Translations under genes and position numbers: made by a program
Shown here: piece by piece, positions 6,789 to 13,155 of the stretch
How the letters are laid out: the number at the start of each line of letters is the position of its first letter
How positions within the stretch are numbered: the first letter of the stretch is position 1
The notes under the pieces: model-generated
The model's input: only the letters and a program-made list of their open reading frames with translations
Databases searched by the model: none
Told to the model about the DNA's origin: nothing
Source of the DNA: DASQTB01 sp035642095
GTDB lineage: Bacteria > Actinomycetota > UBA4738 > CALAEC01
Length of the DNA stretch: 18,974 nt
Direction of reading: 5' to 3'
Assembly: GCA_035642095.1 (NCBI GenBank)
Contig: DASQTB010000070.1
Coordinates: 1-18,974 of the forward strand

Positions 6789-7502
6789 CTAAACCTCCCC
6801 CGCCTCCGGAACGGGGCCCTCCGCCATCAACCGGGCATAGGCCACCCGGGCCGCTCTCTGCTCCGCCTCCTTCTTCGATCGGCCGGACCCCGACCCGTAG
6901 GCCTGGCCGCCGAGGAAGACGGTGGCGGTGAACTGCTTGGCATGGTCCGGGCCCTCCTCGCTGACCCGGTACTGGGGCACCGCACCGATGTCCTGGGCGG
7001 CCAGCTCCTGGAGCCCGGTCTTGTAGTCGCGGTCGCCCTCGCCCCGGACGTAGGCCTCCATCCGTGGCCAGAACACCCGCTCGATCACCTGCCGGGCCAC
7101 GTCCAGGCCGCGATCCAGGTAGACGGCGCCCAGGACGGCCTCCATCGCGTCGGCCAGGATCGAGGTCTTCTCCCGGCCTCCGGACTGCTCCTCGCCCTTC
7201 CCCAGGAGCACCACCTCGCCGACACCGAGGTCCCGAGCCACGTCGGCCAGGGTGATCATGTTCACGGTCGCCGCTCGGAGCTTGGCCAGCTCGCCCTCGG
7301 GGAGATCCGGGAATCGCCGGTACGCCAGGTCCGTCACCACCAGCCCGAGGACGGCGTCGCCGAGGAACTCCAGCCGCTCGTTGGTCTCGGTCAGCTCCCG
7401 CTCGAAGGCGTACGAGCGATGGGTGAAAGCGGCATCACGGAGAGCGCGGTCCCGGAACCGAACGCCGAGCGCCCGCTCCAGCGGGGTCGCTCGTCCGCGC
7501 AC
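6789..7502 (-). CDS. rnc: Ribonuclease III
   Basis: This 237-residue enzyme cleaves double-stranded RNA, including rRNA precursors. The RNase III signature NERLEFLGD is at residues 41-49 and the second acidic pair is in ADAMEAVLGAVYLD (D118, E121). E45, D49, D118 and E121 correspond to the catalytic metal ligands. A double-stranded-RNA-binding domain follows from ~DYKTGLQELAAQ to KEAEQRAARVAYARL. I chose GTG 7502-7500 as the start, 11 bases after the rpmF stop, because it gives the usual family length and N-terminus (ATPLERALGVRF); the longer open frame to 7835 runs through rpmF and is a shadow. The ribosome-binding site is weak, which suggests coupling to rpmF. Its TAG stop is followed immediately by the mutM GTG. 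Confidence 0.95.
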   Translation of the reverse strand: MRGRATPLERALGVRFRDRALRDAAFTHRSYAFERELTETNERLEFLGDAVLGLVVTDLAYRRFPDLPEGELAKLRAATVNMITLADVARDLGVGEVVLLGKGEEQSGGREKTSILADAMEAVLGAVYLDRGLDVARQVIERVFWPRMEAYVRGEGDRDYKTGLQELAAQDIGAVPQYRVSEEGPDHAKQFTATVFLGGQAYGSGSGRSKKEAEQRAARVAYARLMAEGPVPEAGEV

Positions 7503-7513
7503 GCCCCGGGCCC

Positions 7514-7696
7514 CTACTCGACCTCGATCTCGATGGCCTGCCGCCCGCCGTAGTAGCCGCAGTTCGCGCAGACGCGGTGCGGCAGCTTCGGCTGGTGACA
7601 CTGCGGGCACTCGCTGTACGTCGCCGGCGCCGCCTTCCAGTGCGAACGCCGTGAGTCCCGCTTCGATCTCGGTGTCTTCCTCTTCGGTACCGCCAT
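7514..7696 (-). CDS. rpmF: 50S ribosomal protein L32
   Basis: This 60-residue basic protein begins MAVPKRKTPRSKRDSRRSHW, the typical bL32 N-terminus. It carries a zinc ribbon, CPQC-(15)-CANC, followed by GYYGGRQAIEIE. It is a component of the large ribosomal subunit near the peptidyl transferase region. The four cysteines are intact, so this is the zinc-binding (C+) form. An AAGGAAGGG ribosome-binding site precedes the ATG. It lies 12 bases after the DUF177 gene, the standard pairing in bacteria, and 11 bases before rnc. Confidence 0.97.
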   Translation of the reverse strand: MAVPKRKTPRSKRDSRRSHWKAAPATYSECPQCHQPKLPHRVCANCGYYGGRQAIEIEVE

Positions 7697-7708
7697 GGGT
7701 CCCTTCCT

Positions 7709-8206
7709 TCAGTCGTCCAGCTGGAGCCCTTCCAGCGCGGCCCACCGGGGGTCGGTGGCTGGCCGGCAGGAACACTCGCCGAGGTTCCGGTCGCCCCCGC
7801 ATCGCTCGCAGAGGCCGAGGCAGTCCCGCCGGCATAGCGGCGAGAAGGGCATGGCCAGGACCACGGTGTCCCTGACCATCGGCTCGAGGTCGATGCGCCC
7901 TTCCGCGATCGGATACTGGTCGCCCTCCTCGGCCGGGTCCGGGGCGAACAGCTCATTGACCTCGAATCGGAAGTCGTCGGAGAAGTCCTTGAGGCACCGG
8001 GCGCAGCGGTAGGCGATCCGACCGGAGAGTGGCCCGGAGGCCTGGATGCCCTCCACCACCGACTCGAGGAGAACCTCGATCCGGACCGGGCTCTCCGGGG
8101 GCACCCGGGCAAGCTCCGTGCCCATGTTGTCGAAGGTCCTCTCCAGCGTGACCCGCCGGGAGGCCCCCGGCTCCTCGAGGAGGTCGCGAACGTCGACGGC
8201 GTCCAT
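7709..8206 (-). CDS. DUF177 (YceD-type) protein, 23S rRNA accumulation/L32 partner
   Basis: This 165-residue protein starts at ATG 8206-8204, which overlaps the upstream stop by one base (TGATG). The DUF177/YceD pattern is clear: GIQASGPLSGRIAYRCARCL near the middle, NELFAPDP, then PMVRDTVVLAMPFSPLCRRDCLGLCERCG and a final CSCRPATDPRWAALEGL. Family members are always found next to rpmF and are linked to 23S rRNA accumulation or large-subunit assembly. The cysteines (CxxC, and CRRDCLGLCERC with CSC) are those usual in actinobacterial and plastid-type members and may bind zinc. A longer open frame upstream to 9223 passes through other genes and is a shadow. Confidence 0.9.
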   Translation of the reverse strand: MDAVDVRDLLEEPGASRRVTLERTFDNMGTELARVPPESPVRIEVLLESVVEGIQASGPLSGRIAYRCARCLKDFSDDFRFEVNELFAPDPAEEGDQYPIAEGRIDLEPMVRDTVVLAMPFSPLCRRDCLGLCERCGGDRNLGECSCRPATDPRWAALEGLQLDD

Positions 8207-8763
8207 CACCCGGCCTCCTCCCCGCTCAGCTCCTCCTCGGCGATCGTGGTGCCCCGAAGCCGCTCCCGGCCCCGTTCGACCTGCTGGAGCGTCCTGGTGA
8301 GATGCTCCTCGATCCGAGAGCTCTGCTGCTCCTGGACCTCGCGGATCTGGGCGATCTGCTCCACGGTGCGGGTCAGGGTGGCCTCGAATGCCGCCAGCTT
8401 CTGGTCCATGTAGTCCTCGGCCTCGTGCCGGATCTGACGGGCCTCGCCCCGGGCCTCGTCCAGGAGTCGCTCGGCCTCGCGCATCGACGCCTTGACCACC
8501 TCTTCCTGGCTGGCCATCCGATGCTGCTCCTCCAGCGCCTCCTGGATGATCCCTTCGGCGTCCTTTCGGGCCTTCGTCAACAGCTGCTCCCGGTCCTTGA
8601 CCACCCACCGGGCCTGCTTGATCTCTTCGGGGAGGGCGGCCCGCATCTCCTGGACAAGCTCCAGGGCCTCCTCCCGGTTCACCAGGACCGAGGTCGACAG
8701 CGGCATCGACTTCGCCTCCATGATCAGCTCTTCGAGCTGCTGGATGCGTCCCGCGATGTCCAT
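8206..8763 (-). CDS. SepIVA/DivIVA-like coiled-coil protein
   Basis: This 185-residue protein is almost entirely helical, with a long charged coiled coil (LEEQHRMASQEEVVKASMRE, EARGEARQIRHEAEDYMDQK). The N-terminus (MDIAGRIQQLEELIMEAKSM, then VLVNREEALELVQEMRAALP) and the order coaD, this gene, DUF177, rpmF, rnc, mutM match the locus of mycobacterial Rv2927c, the septal factor SepIVA with a DivIVA-like domain. It probably acts at the inner face of the cell envelope in septum formation. It is clearly shorter than the mycobacterial protein (about 245 residues from memory), lacking much of the middle of the coil. It is often annotated only as an ATP synthase B-like or hypothetical protein. It lies directly after coaD and overlaps the next start by one base. 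Confidence 0.75.
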   Translation of the reverse strand: MDIAGRIQQLEELIMEAKSMPLSTSVLVNREEALELVQEMRAALPEEIKQARWVVKDREQLLTKARKDAEGIIQEALEEQHRMASQEEVVKASMREAERLLDEARGEARQIRHEAEDYMDQKLAAFEATLTRTVEQIAQIREVQEQQSSRIEEHLTRTLQQVERGRERLRGTTIAEEELSGEEAG

Positions 8764-9240
8764 CTACGCCATCTTCTCCTTGAGCCGCCGGAGCACATGC
8801 TCCGGTACGAGGCCCGAGACGTCGCCCCCGAACCGAGCCACCTCCTTGACCAGGGACGAGGACAGGTAGGACCACTTCGCGCTGGTCGGCACGAAGAACG
8901 TCTCCACCTCGGCCAGGTGCCGGTTCATCTGCGCCATCTGCAGCTCGTAGTCGAAATCGCTCACCGCCCGGAGGCCCTTGACGATCACCCCGGCCCCCTT
9001 CGACCGGGCGTAGTCCACCAGCAAGCCGGTGAACGAGTCCACCTCCACGTTGTCCAGGTCCGCCACCGTCTCGCGCAGCATCTCCACCCGCTCGGCCACC
9101 GGGAACAGGGGTTCCTTGGCGGGATTCTCGATCACCGCCATCACCACCCGGTCGAACCGCCCGGCGACCCGTCGGACGATGTCCAGGTGCCCGTGCGTCA
9201 CCGGGTCGTACGTCCCCGGGCACAGGGCGGTCAGGGTCAC
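8764..9240 (-). CDS. coaD: Phosphopantetheine adenylyltransferase
   Basis: This 158-residue protein transfers AMP from ATP to 4'-phosphopantetheine, the fourth step of coenzyme A synthesis. The nucleotidyltransferase motif GTYDPVTHGHLDIVRR contains the THGH signature. The ligand-binding stretch KGLRAVSDFDYELQMAQMNR and the SSSLVKEVARFGGDVSGLVP motif near the C-terminus are all standard. The length matches the family. The start is GTG 9240-9238, whose GTGA overlaps the rsmD stop by 4 bases; upstream codons in the longer frame belong to rsmD and beyond. The stop is adjacent to the ATG of the coiled-coil gene. Confidence 0.96.
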   Translation of the reverse strand: MTLTALCPGTYDPVTHGHLDIVRRVAGRFDRVVMAVIENPAKEPLFPVAERVEMLRETVADLDNVEVDSFTGLLVDYARSKGAGVIVKGLRAVSDFDYELQMAQMNRHLAEVETFFVPTSAKWSYLSSSLVKEVARFGGDVSGLVPEHVLRRLKEKMA

Positions 9241-9776
9241 CGGGCCTCCCGACAGATGAGGATCCGCGCGTCTCCGTAGCTCAGGACCTTGACGGCGCTC
9301 CAGTGTACTGGAATGACATCGATGGGATCCCGCTTGGGGCGGGTGATCACCATCGTCCCCCCCGGGGCGTGGGTGACGGCCTGAGCGACGACCTGATCCA
9401 GCGCTTTTCGAGGATGGCGATAAGGGGGGTCCAGGAACACCAGATCGAACGGGCCGCCGCCCTCCGACAGGGCCCGAGCGGCATCCGCTCGGACGACCCG
9501 GGAACGATCCTCGAACCGCGTCCTGGCCAGGTTGGCCCGGATCGTCCTGGTTGCGGGACCCGAGGAATCGACGAACAGGCAGGAGGTGGCTCCCCGGGAC
9601 AGGGCCTCGATCCCGACGGCGCCCGTGCCGGCGAACACGTCCGCGCATCTTGCCCCCTCCACCAGGTGGCCAAGGCTGGAGAACAGTCCCTCCCGAGCTC
9701 GGTCCGAGAGGGGCCGGGTGCCGGCGGGGACCGGAGCCAGACGGACGCCCTTGGCCGAGCCGGCTATGACCCTCAT
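9237..9776 (-). CDS. rsmD: 16S rRNA (guanine-966-N2)-methyltransferase RsmD
   Basis: This 179-residue protein methylates G966 of 16S rRNA using S-adenosylmethionine during small-subunit assembly. Diagnostic features are the N-terminus MRVIAGSAKGVRLAPVP, TRPLSDRAREGLFSSLG, the SAM-binding motif DVFAGTGAVGIEALSRGA and the catalytic LDPPY motif. The start is ATG 9776-9774, overlapping the preceding methyltransferase stop (ATGA), and the stop overlaps coaD. rsmD followed by coaD is a widely conserved pair. Confidence 0.95.
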   Translation of the reverse strand: MRVIAGSAKGVRLAPVPAGTRPLSDRAREGLFSSLGHLVEGARCADVFAGTGAVGIEALSRGATSCLFVDSSGPATRTIRANLARTRFEDRSRVVRADAARALSEGGGPFDLVFLDPPYRHPRKALDQVVAQAVTHAPGGTMVITRPKRDPIDVIPVHWSAVKVLSYGDARILICREAR

Positions 9777-10381
9777 CGGGCCACGCCGAGGATGTGCGGA
9801 CGGACCGGGGACGGCGGCCCGAACGAGAACCGTCGGACCGACACCTCGAACCCCCCGGCCTCCAGGAGCGCCGCGGTGTTCCGGTTGGGATGGCAGTTGC
9901 ACCCGAACCGGTACCACACCGGGGTGATGAGGTCCTGGACCCGGGCCCATCGGGGATCGCCGCTCCGGACGTGCTCGTACACTCGGAGCGGTCCTCCCGG
10001 GCGAATCACCCGCCGGAGCTCCGCGATGGCCGAGGCCGGTTCGGCCACCGAGCACAGGACATAGCAGGCCACCACGGCGTCGAAGGCGCCGTCTCGAAAC
10101 GGCAGCGCTTCGGCCACGCCCCGAAGCACCTCGACGTCGGCGGCCGCTTCACGTCCCCGTACCGACGCCATCCGAGCCATCGTCGGCTCAGGCTCCACGG
10201 CCACGACCCGGGCCGCCTCCCCATACCTCGGAAGGTTCAGTCCGGTGCCGGCCCCGATCTCGAGCACCCGGCCGGCCAGGCCCCGGATCAGCTCGTCCCG
10301 GTGACGCTGCTCCGGCGGCCCGCCGAGCCGAACCACGAAGTCCCACACCCTGGCGAAGACCGGATGCGACTTCACCCTCAT
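9773..10381 (-). CDS. Class I SAM-dependent methyltransferase (UbiE/METTL7-like)
   Basis: This 202-residue protein has a Rossmann-fold methyltransferase core: VLEIGAGTGLNLPRY (motif I) with VVAVEPEPTM after it, then ALPFRDGAFDAVVACYVLC and RVIRPGGPLRVYEHVR. The distal part, CNCHPNRNTAALLEAGGFEV, is typical of small UbiE-like and METTL7-like methyltransferases. The substrate cannot be deduced. It sits between recG and rsmD with a 4-base overlap into rsmD, so it is expressed with the operon, but it is not part of the usual conserved order. ATG 10381-10379 is preceded by no strong ribosome-binding site, 30 bases after recG. Confidence 0.85.
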   Translation of the reverse strand: MRVKSHPVFARVWDFVVRLGGPPEQRHRDELIRGLAGRVLEIGAGTGLNLPRYGEAARVVAVEPEPTMARMASVRGREAAADVEVLRGVAEALPFRDGAFDAVVACYVLCSVAEPASAIAELRRVIRPGGPLRVYEHVRSGDPRWARVQDLITPVWYRFGCNCHPNRNTAALLEAGGFEVSVRRFSFGPPSPVRPHILGVAR

Positions 10382-10411
10382 AGCTTGCCCAGTAGGTCAA
10401 CCTTCGTCGAA

Positions 10412-12562
10412 CTAGGAATGGAAGAGCCAGGTGATGGAGTCTGCGAACCGGCGCTCCAGCTCCGCTCGGAGTTCCGGGTGGGCGGTGAGGTCGGGATCTC
10501 GGTCGATGAGCGAGAAGGCGTCCTGTCGAGCCTGCCGGACGAGATCGGTGTCCTCGGCCAGTCGGGCTAGGCGAAGATCGGGAAGCCCGGATTGGCGGAT
10601 GTCGAACAGGGTCCCCTCCCCCCGAAGCCGGAGGTCTTCGTCGGCCAGCTCGAACCCGTCCGTGGTTCGGACCATGGCCCGGAGCCGCTGTTTGGCGTCC
10701 TCGTTGTCCGGAGACGACTCGTCGAACAGCACGCAGGTCGACTGGTGCGTCCCCCGGCCGATCCGACCCCGGAGCTGGTGGAGCTGGGCCAGGCCGAACC
10801 GCTCCGCGTTCTCCACCAGCATCACGGTGGCGTTGGGAACGTCCACCCCGACCTCGATCACGGTGGTCGAGATGAGGACGTCCGCCTCGCCGGACCGGAA
10901 GGCCTCCATCCGGGCCTCCTTGTCCTTCGGTCGCATCCGACCGTGGAGGAGGGCCAGCCGGAGGTCGGGGAACACCTCCGTGGCCAGACGCTCGGCCTCC
11001 TTCTCCGCGGCCCGGACCTCCAGGCGGTTCTCCTCGTCGATCGCCGCACACACCACGAAGGCCTGCCGTCCTTCAGCGACCTCTCCCCGGACCAGGTCGT
11101 AGGCCTTCCTCCGCTCTGCCGCCGTGCGGGCGATCCGGGTTCCGACCGGCCGCCGACCCGCCGGCAGCTCGTCGACCACGGACACGTCGAGGTCGCCGTA
11201 GTAGGTCAGAGCCAGCGTTCGGGGGATCGGCGTGGCGGTCATGATCAGGACGTCGGGTGAGACGCCCTTCTCCTTCAGGGCGATCCGCTGGTGGAGGCCG
11301 AACCGGTGCTGCTCGTCGACGACGGCCAGCGATAGATCGGCGAACTCTACCCGTTCCTGGACCAGGGCGTGCGTCCCCACCAGGAGGGCGACGTCGCCGG
11401 CGGCCACGCCGTCCAGGATCCGATCCCGTTCCCGGCCTGTGACGGAGGCGGTCAGGAGAGCGTAGGTCGGTCCGTCCTCCCCCTCCAGGAGCGATCCCTG
11501 GGGCCCCGACGGGCTCTCGCCCCCGGCCACCCGCCGCCCTCCGATCCCGTGGAGCAGGGACTCCACCGTCCGAAGGTGCTGGCCGGCCAGGACCTCCGTG
11601 GGGGCCATGATCGCCGCCTGGTGGCCGGAGTGAACGGCCACCAAGCAGGCCCACAGGGCGACGACCGTCTTCCCCGACCCGACGTCGCCCTGGATCAGCC
11701 GGTTCATCGGCCGGGAGAGCGCCATGTCACCGCCGATCTCGACGATGGCCCGGCGCTGGGCCGCGGTGAGCTCGAAGGGGAGCGCCTCGACGAATCGAGC
11801 AGGCAGCGCGCCGGACGGATCGTGCGGGATCCCCGCGACCTCCGCGGCGACGCGATGCTTCCGGAAGGCCACGCCCAGCTCCAGGAAATACAGCTCGTCG
11901 AATTTGAGACGGTCCCGAGCTCGTTCGGTGGCGGCCGGATCGTCGGGGAAATGGACCTGGTGCAGGGCACCGTCGAGGGGAAGGAGCCGGCGCGAACGGC
12001 GAACCTCCTCCGGGATCGGGTCTCGGAAGGCATCGACGCGTCGAAGCGCCTCGTGAACCATCCGCCGGATGACGCCGGTCGACACGCCCTCGGTGGCCGG
12101 ATGCACGGGCACGATGCGGCCCGTGTGGACCTGGTCGGCATCGCCGCCCCGGAGGATCTCGACCGCGGGGTTCTGGACTCGGAGTCGGCCCCGGAAGGCC
12201 CCGACCTTGCCGGAGACCGCCACCTCCTGTCCCTCGCGATGTCTCCGCGCCGGCCACGTCTGGTTGAACCACGACAGGTCGACGTACCCGGTGCCGTCGA
12301 ACACGGTCACGGTGACGATGGCCTGCTTCCGCCGCGTGTACTGCGTGCGGACCCTTCGCACCGTCCCGATGAACGTCGTTTCCTGACCGATCCGAAGATC
12401 ACCGATCGTGACCGTGGCCGACCGATCGATGTAGCGCCTCGGGTAGTGATGGAGAAGATCGCTCACGGTCTTGACATCGATGGCCGCCAGCGGCTTCCCG
12501 TATCGCTTCGTCCATCCGCCCAGGGACACCACCGGGGCCGAAGGAGAGAGCGCCTCCCTCAC
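10412..12562 (-). CDS. recG: ATP-dependent DNA helicase RecG
   Basis: This protein of about 716 residues remodels stalled replication forks and Holliday junctions. The N-terminal wedge/OB-fold region includes ETTFIGTVRRVRTQYTRRKQ and FDGTGYVDLSWFNQTW. Helicase motifs are Walker A GDVGSGKT (about residue 290), MAPTEVLAGQHL, VDEQHRFG (about residue 415), MTATPIPRTLALTYYGDLD, ISTTVIEVGVDVPNA and QLRGRIGRG. The C-terminal DGFELADEDLRLRGEGTLFD is typical of RecG. The open frame extends to 12958, but that part lies opposite the thioredoxin-like gene. I chose GTG 12562-12560; GTG 12580-12578 is an alternative. Neither has a clear ribosome-binding site. It is the first gene of the minus-strand operon and diverges from the lipoprotein gene. 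Confidence 0.94.
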   Translation of the reverse strand: MREALSPSAPVVSLGGWTKRYGKPLAAIDVKTVSDLLHHYPRRYIDRSATVTIGDLRIGQETTFIGTVRRVRTQYTRRKQAIVTVTVFDGTGYVDLSWFNQTWPARRHREGQEVAVSGKVGAFRGRLRVQNPAVEILRGGDADQVHTGRIVPVHPATEGVSTGVIRRMVHEALRRVDAFRDPIPEEVRRSRRLLPLDGALHQVHFPDDPAATERARDRLKFDELYFLELGVAFRKHRVAAEVAGIPHDPSGALPARFVEALPFELTAAQRRAIVEIGGDMALSRPMNRLIQGDVGSGKTVVALWACLVAVHSGHQAAIMAPTEVLAGQHLRTVESLLHGIGGRRVAGGESPSGPQGSLLEGEDGPTYALLTASVTGRERDRILDGVAAGDVALLVGTHALVQERVEFADLSLAVVDEQHRFGLHQRIALKEKGVSPDVLIMTATPIPRTLALTYYGDLDVSVVDELPAGRRPVGTRIARTAAERRKAYDLVRGEVAEGRQAFVVCAAIDEENRLEVRAAEKEAERLATEVFPDLRLALLHGRMRPKDKEARMEAFRSGEADVLISTTVIEVGVDVPNATVMLVENAERFGLAQLHQLRGRIGRGTHQSTCVLFDESSPDNEDAKQRLRAMVRTTDGFELADEDLRLRGEGTLFDIRQSGLPDLRLARLAEDTDLVRQARQDAFSLIDRDPDLTAHPELRAELERRFADSITWLFHS

Positions 12563-12619
12563 GCCGGACCGATCTGGCACGGATGGATTCTGCCACCTCC
12601 GGCCCACACCTCGGTGCCG

Positions 12620-12625
12620 TACGAT
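12620..12625 (+). promoter_or_regulatory. -10 box for the lipoprotein gene (leaderless layout)
   Basis: TACGAT fits the actinobacterial TANNNT -10 and ends 7 bases before ATG 12633, so the transcript would begin at or next to the start codon. No -35 consensus and no Shine-Dalgarno sequence are visible. Confidence 0.45.
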
Positions 12626-12632
12626 CGAGCCG

Positions 12633-13139
12633 ATGCGGCTGATCGGAGCGTTCATCGCGGCCCTGGCCCTGATGGCCTCGGCATGCGCCCCGGAACGCGG
12701 CACCGGGCGAGGGGCAGAGGCTCGATCGCTCCTTCCCGACAACCGGCTGGCCCTGCCGACGTTCGATCTCGAGACGTACGGGGCCCTCCTCGACCAGCTG
12801 CGCGGACGGCCGGTGGTGGTGAACTTCTGGGGCTCTTGGTGTCCGCCCTGCGCGGCGGAGGCGCCGGGGCTGGCCGAGGTGTCGTCCGAGTTCGAGGGTG
12901 AGGTCCAGTTCGTCGGCGTCGACATCCTCGACGCCCGCCCGCCGGCCCGGGCGTTCATCGTTCGCTCGGACTGGCAGTACCCGAGCGTGTTCGACCCGAC
13001 GGGGTCGATCCGCGACGGGCTCGGTTACCTGGGTCAGCCGATCACGCTCGTCTACGACTCCGGGGGCTCGCTGGCCTTCGAATGGATCGGAGTCGTTGCC
13101 GAGGATCAGCTCCGCCGGGAGATCCGCAGCGTCCTGTAG
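12633..13139 (+). CDS. Thioredoxin-fold lipoprotein (TlpA/ResA-like)
   Basis: This 168-residue protein starts at ATG 12633. Residues 1-19 form a lipoprotein signal peptide ending in MASAC, so Cys19 should be lipidated and the protein held on the outer face of the membrane. The thioredoxin domain contains VVVNFWGSWCPPC with active-site C70 and C73, followed by VGVDILD, a TlpA-type insertion, and the cis-proline loop GQPITLVYD. WCPPC is typical of TlpA/ResA/CcmG reductases that reduce disulfides in cytochrome c maturation or other extracytoplasmic proteins; no cytochrome genes are nearby, so the partner is unknown. The frame is open upstream to 12471 but that part overlaps recG. It may be co-transcribed with the SpoIID-domain gene 16 bases downstream. 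Confidence 0.88.
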   Translation: MRLIGAFIAALALMASACAPERGTGRGAEARSLLPDNRLALPTFDLETYGALLDQLRGRPVVVNFWGSWCPPCAAEAPGLAEVSSEFEGEVQFVGVDILDARPPARAFIVRSDWQYPSVFDPTGSIRDGLGYLGQPITLVYDSGGSLAFEWIGVVAEDQLRREIRSVL

Positions 13140-13140
13140 C

Positions 13141-13149
13141 TGGTAGGTT
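13141..13149 (+). promoter_or_regulatory. Extended -10 promoter for SpoIID-domain gene
   Basis: TGG directly precedes TAGGTT (13144-13149), an extended -10 of the TGN-TANNNT type, ending 6 bases before ATG 13156. This is a leaderless layout. It overlaps the spacer after the lipoprotein stop codon. Confidence 0.45.
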
Positions 13150-13155
13150 TGGTCG

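Noticed and set aside
6213..7553. 446-codon plus-strand open frame opposite mutM and rnc
   Set aside because: It is a shadow of two well-supported genes, with low-complexity Leu/Gly/Pro content and no motif.
12575..12595. TGGCA / TGCCA inverted repeat between recG and the lipoprotein gene
   Set aside because: Arms of only 5 bp with an 11-base spacer are expected by chance; not enough for an operator call.
11369..12901. 510-codon plus-strand open frame opposite recG
   Set aside because: It is antisense to all recG helicase motifs and reflects codon bias in GC-rich DNA; no family motif is seen.
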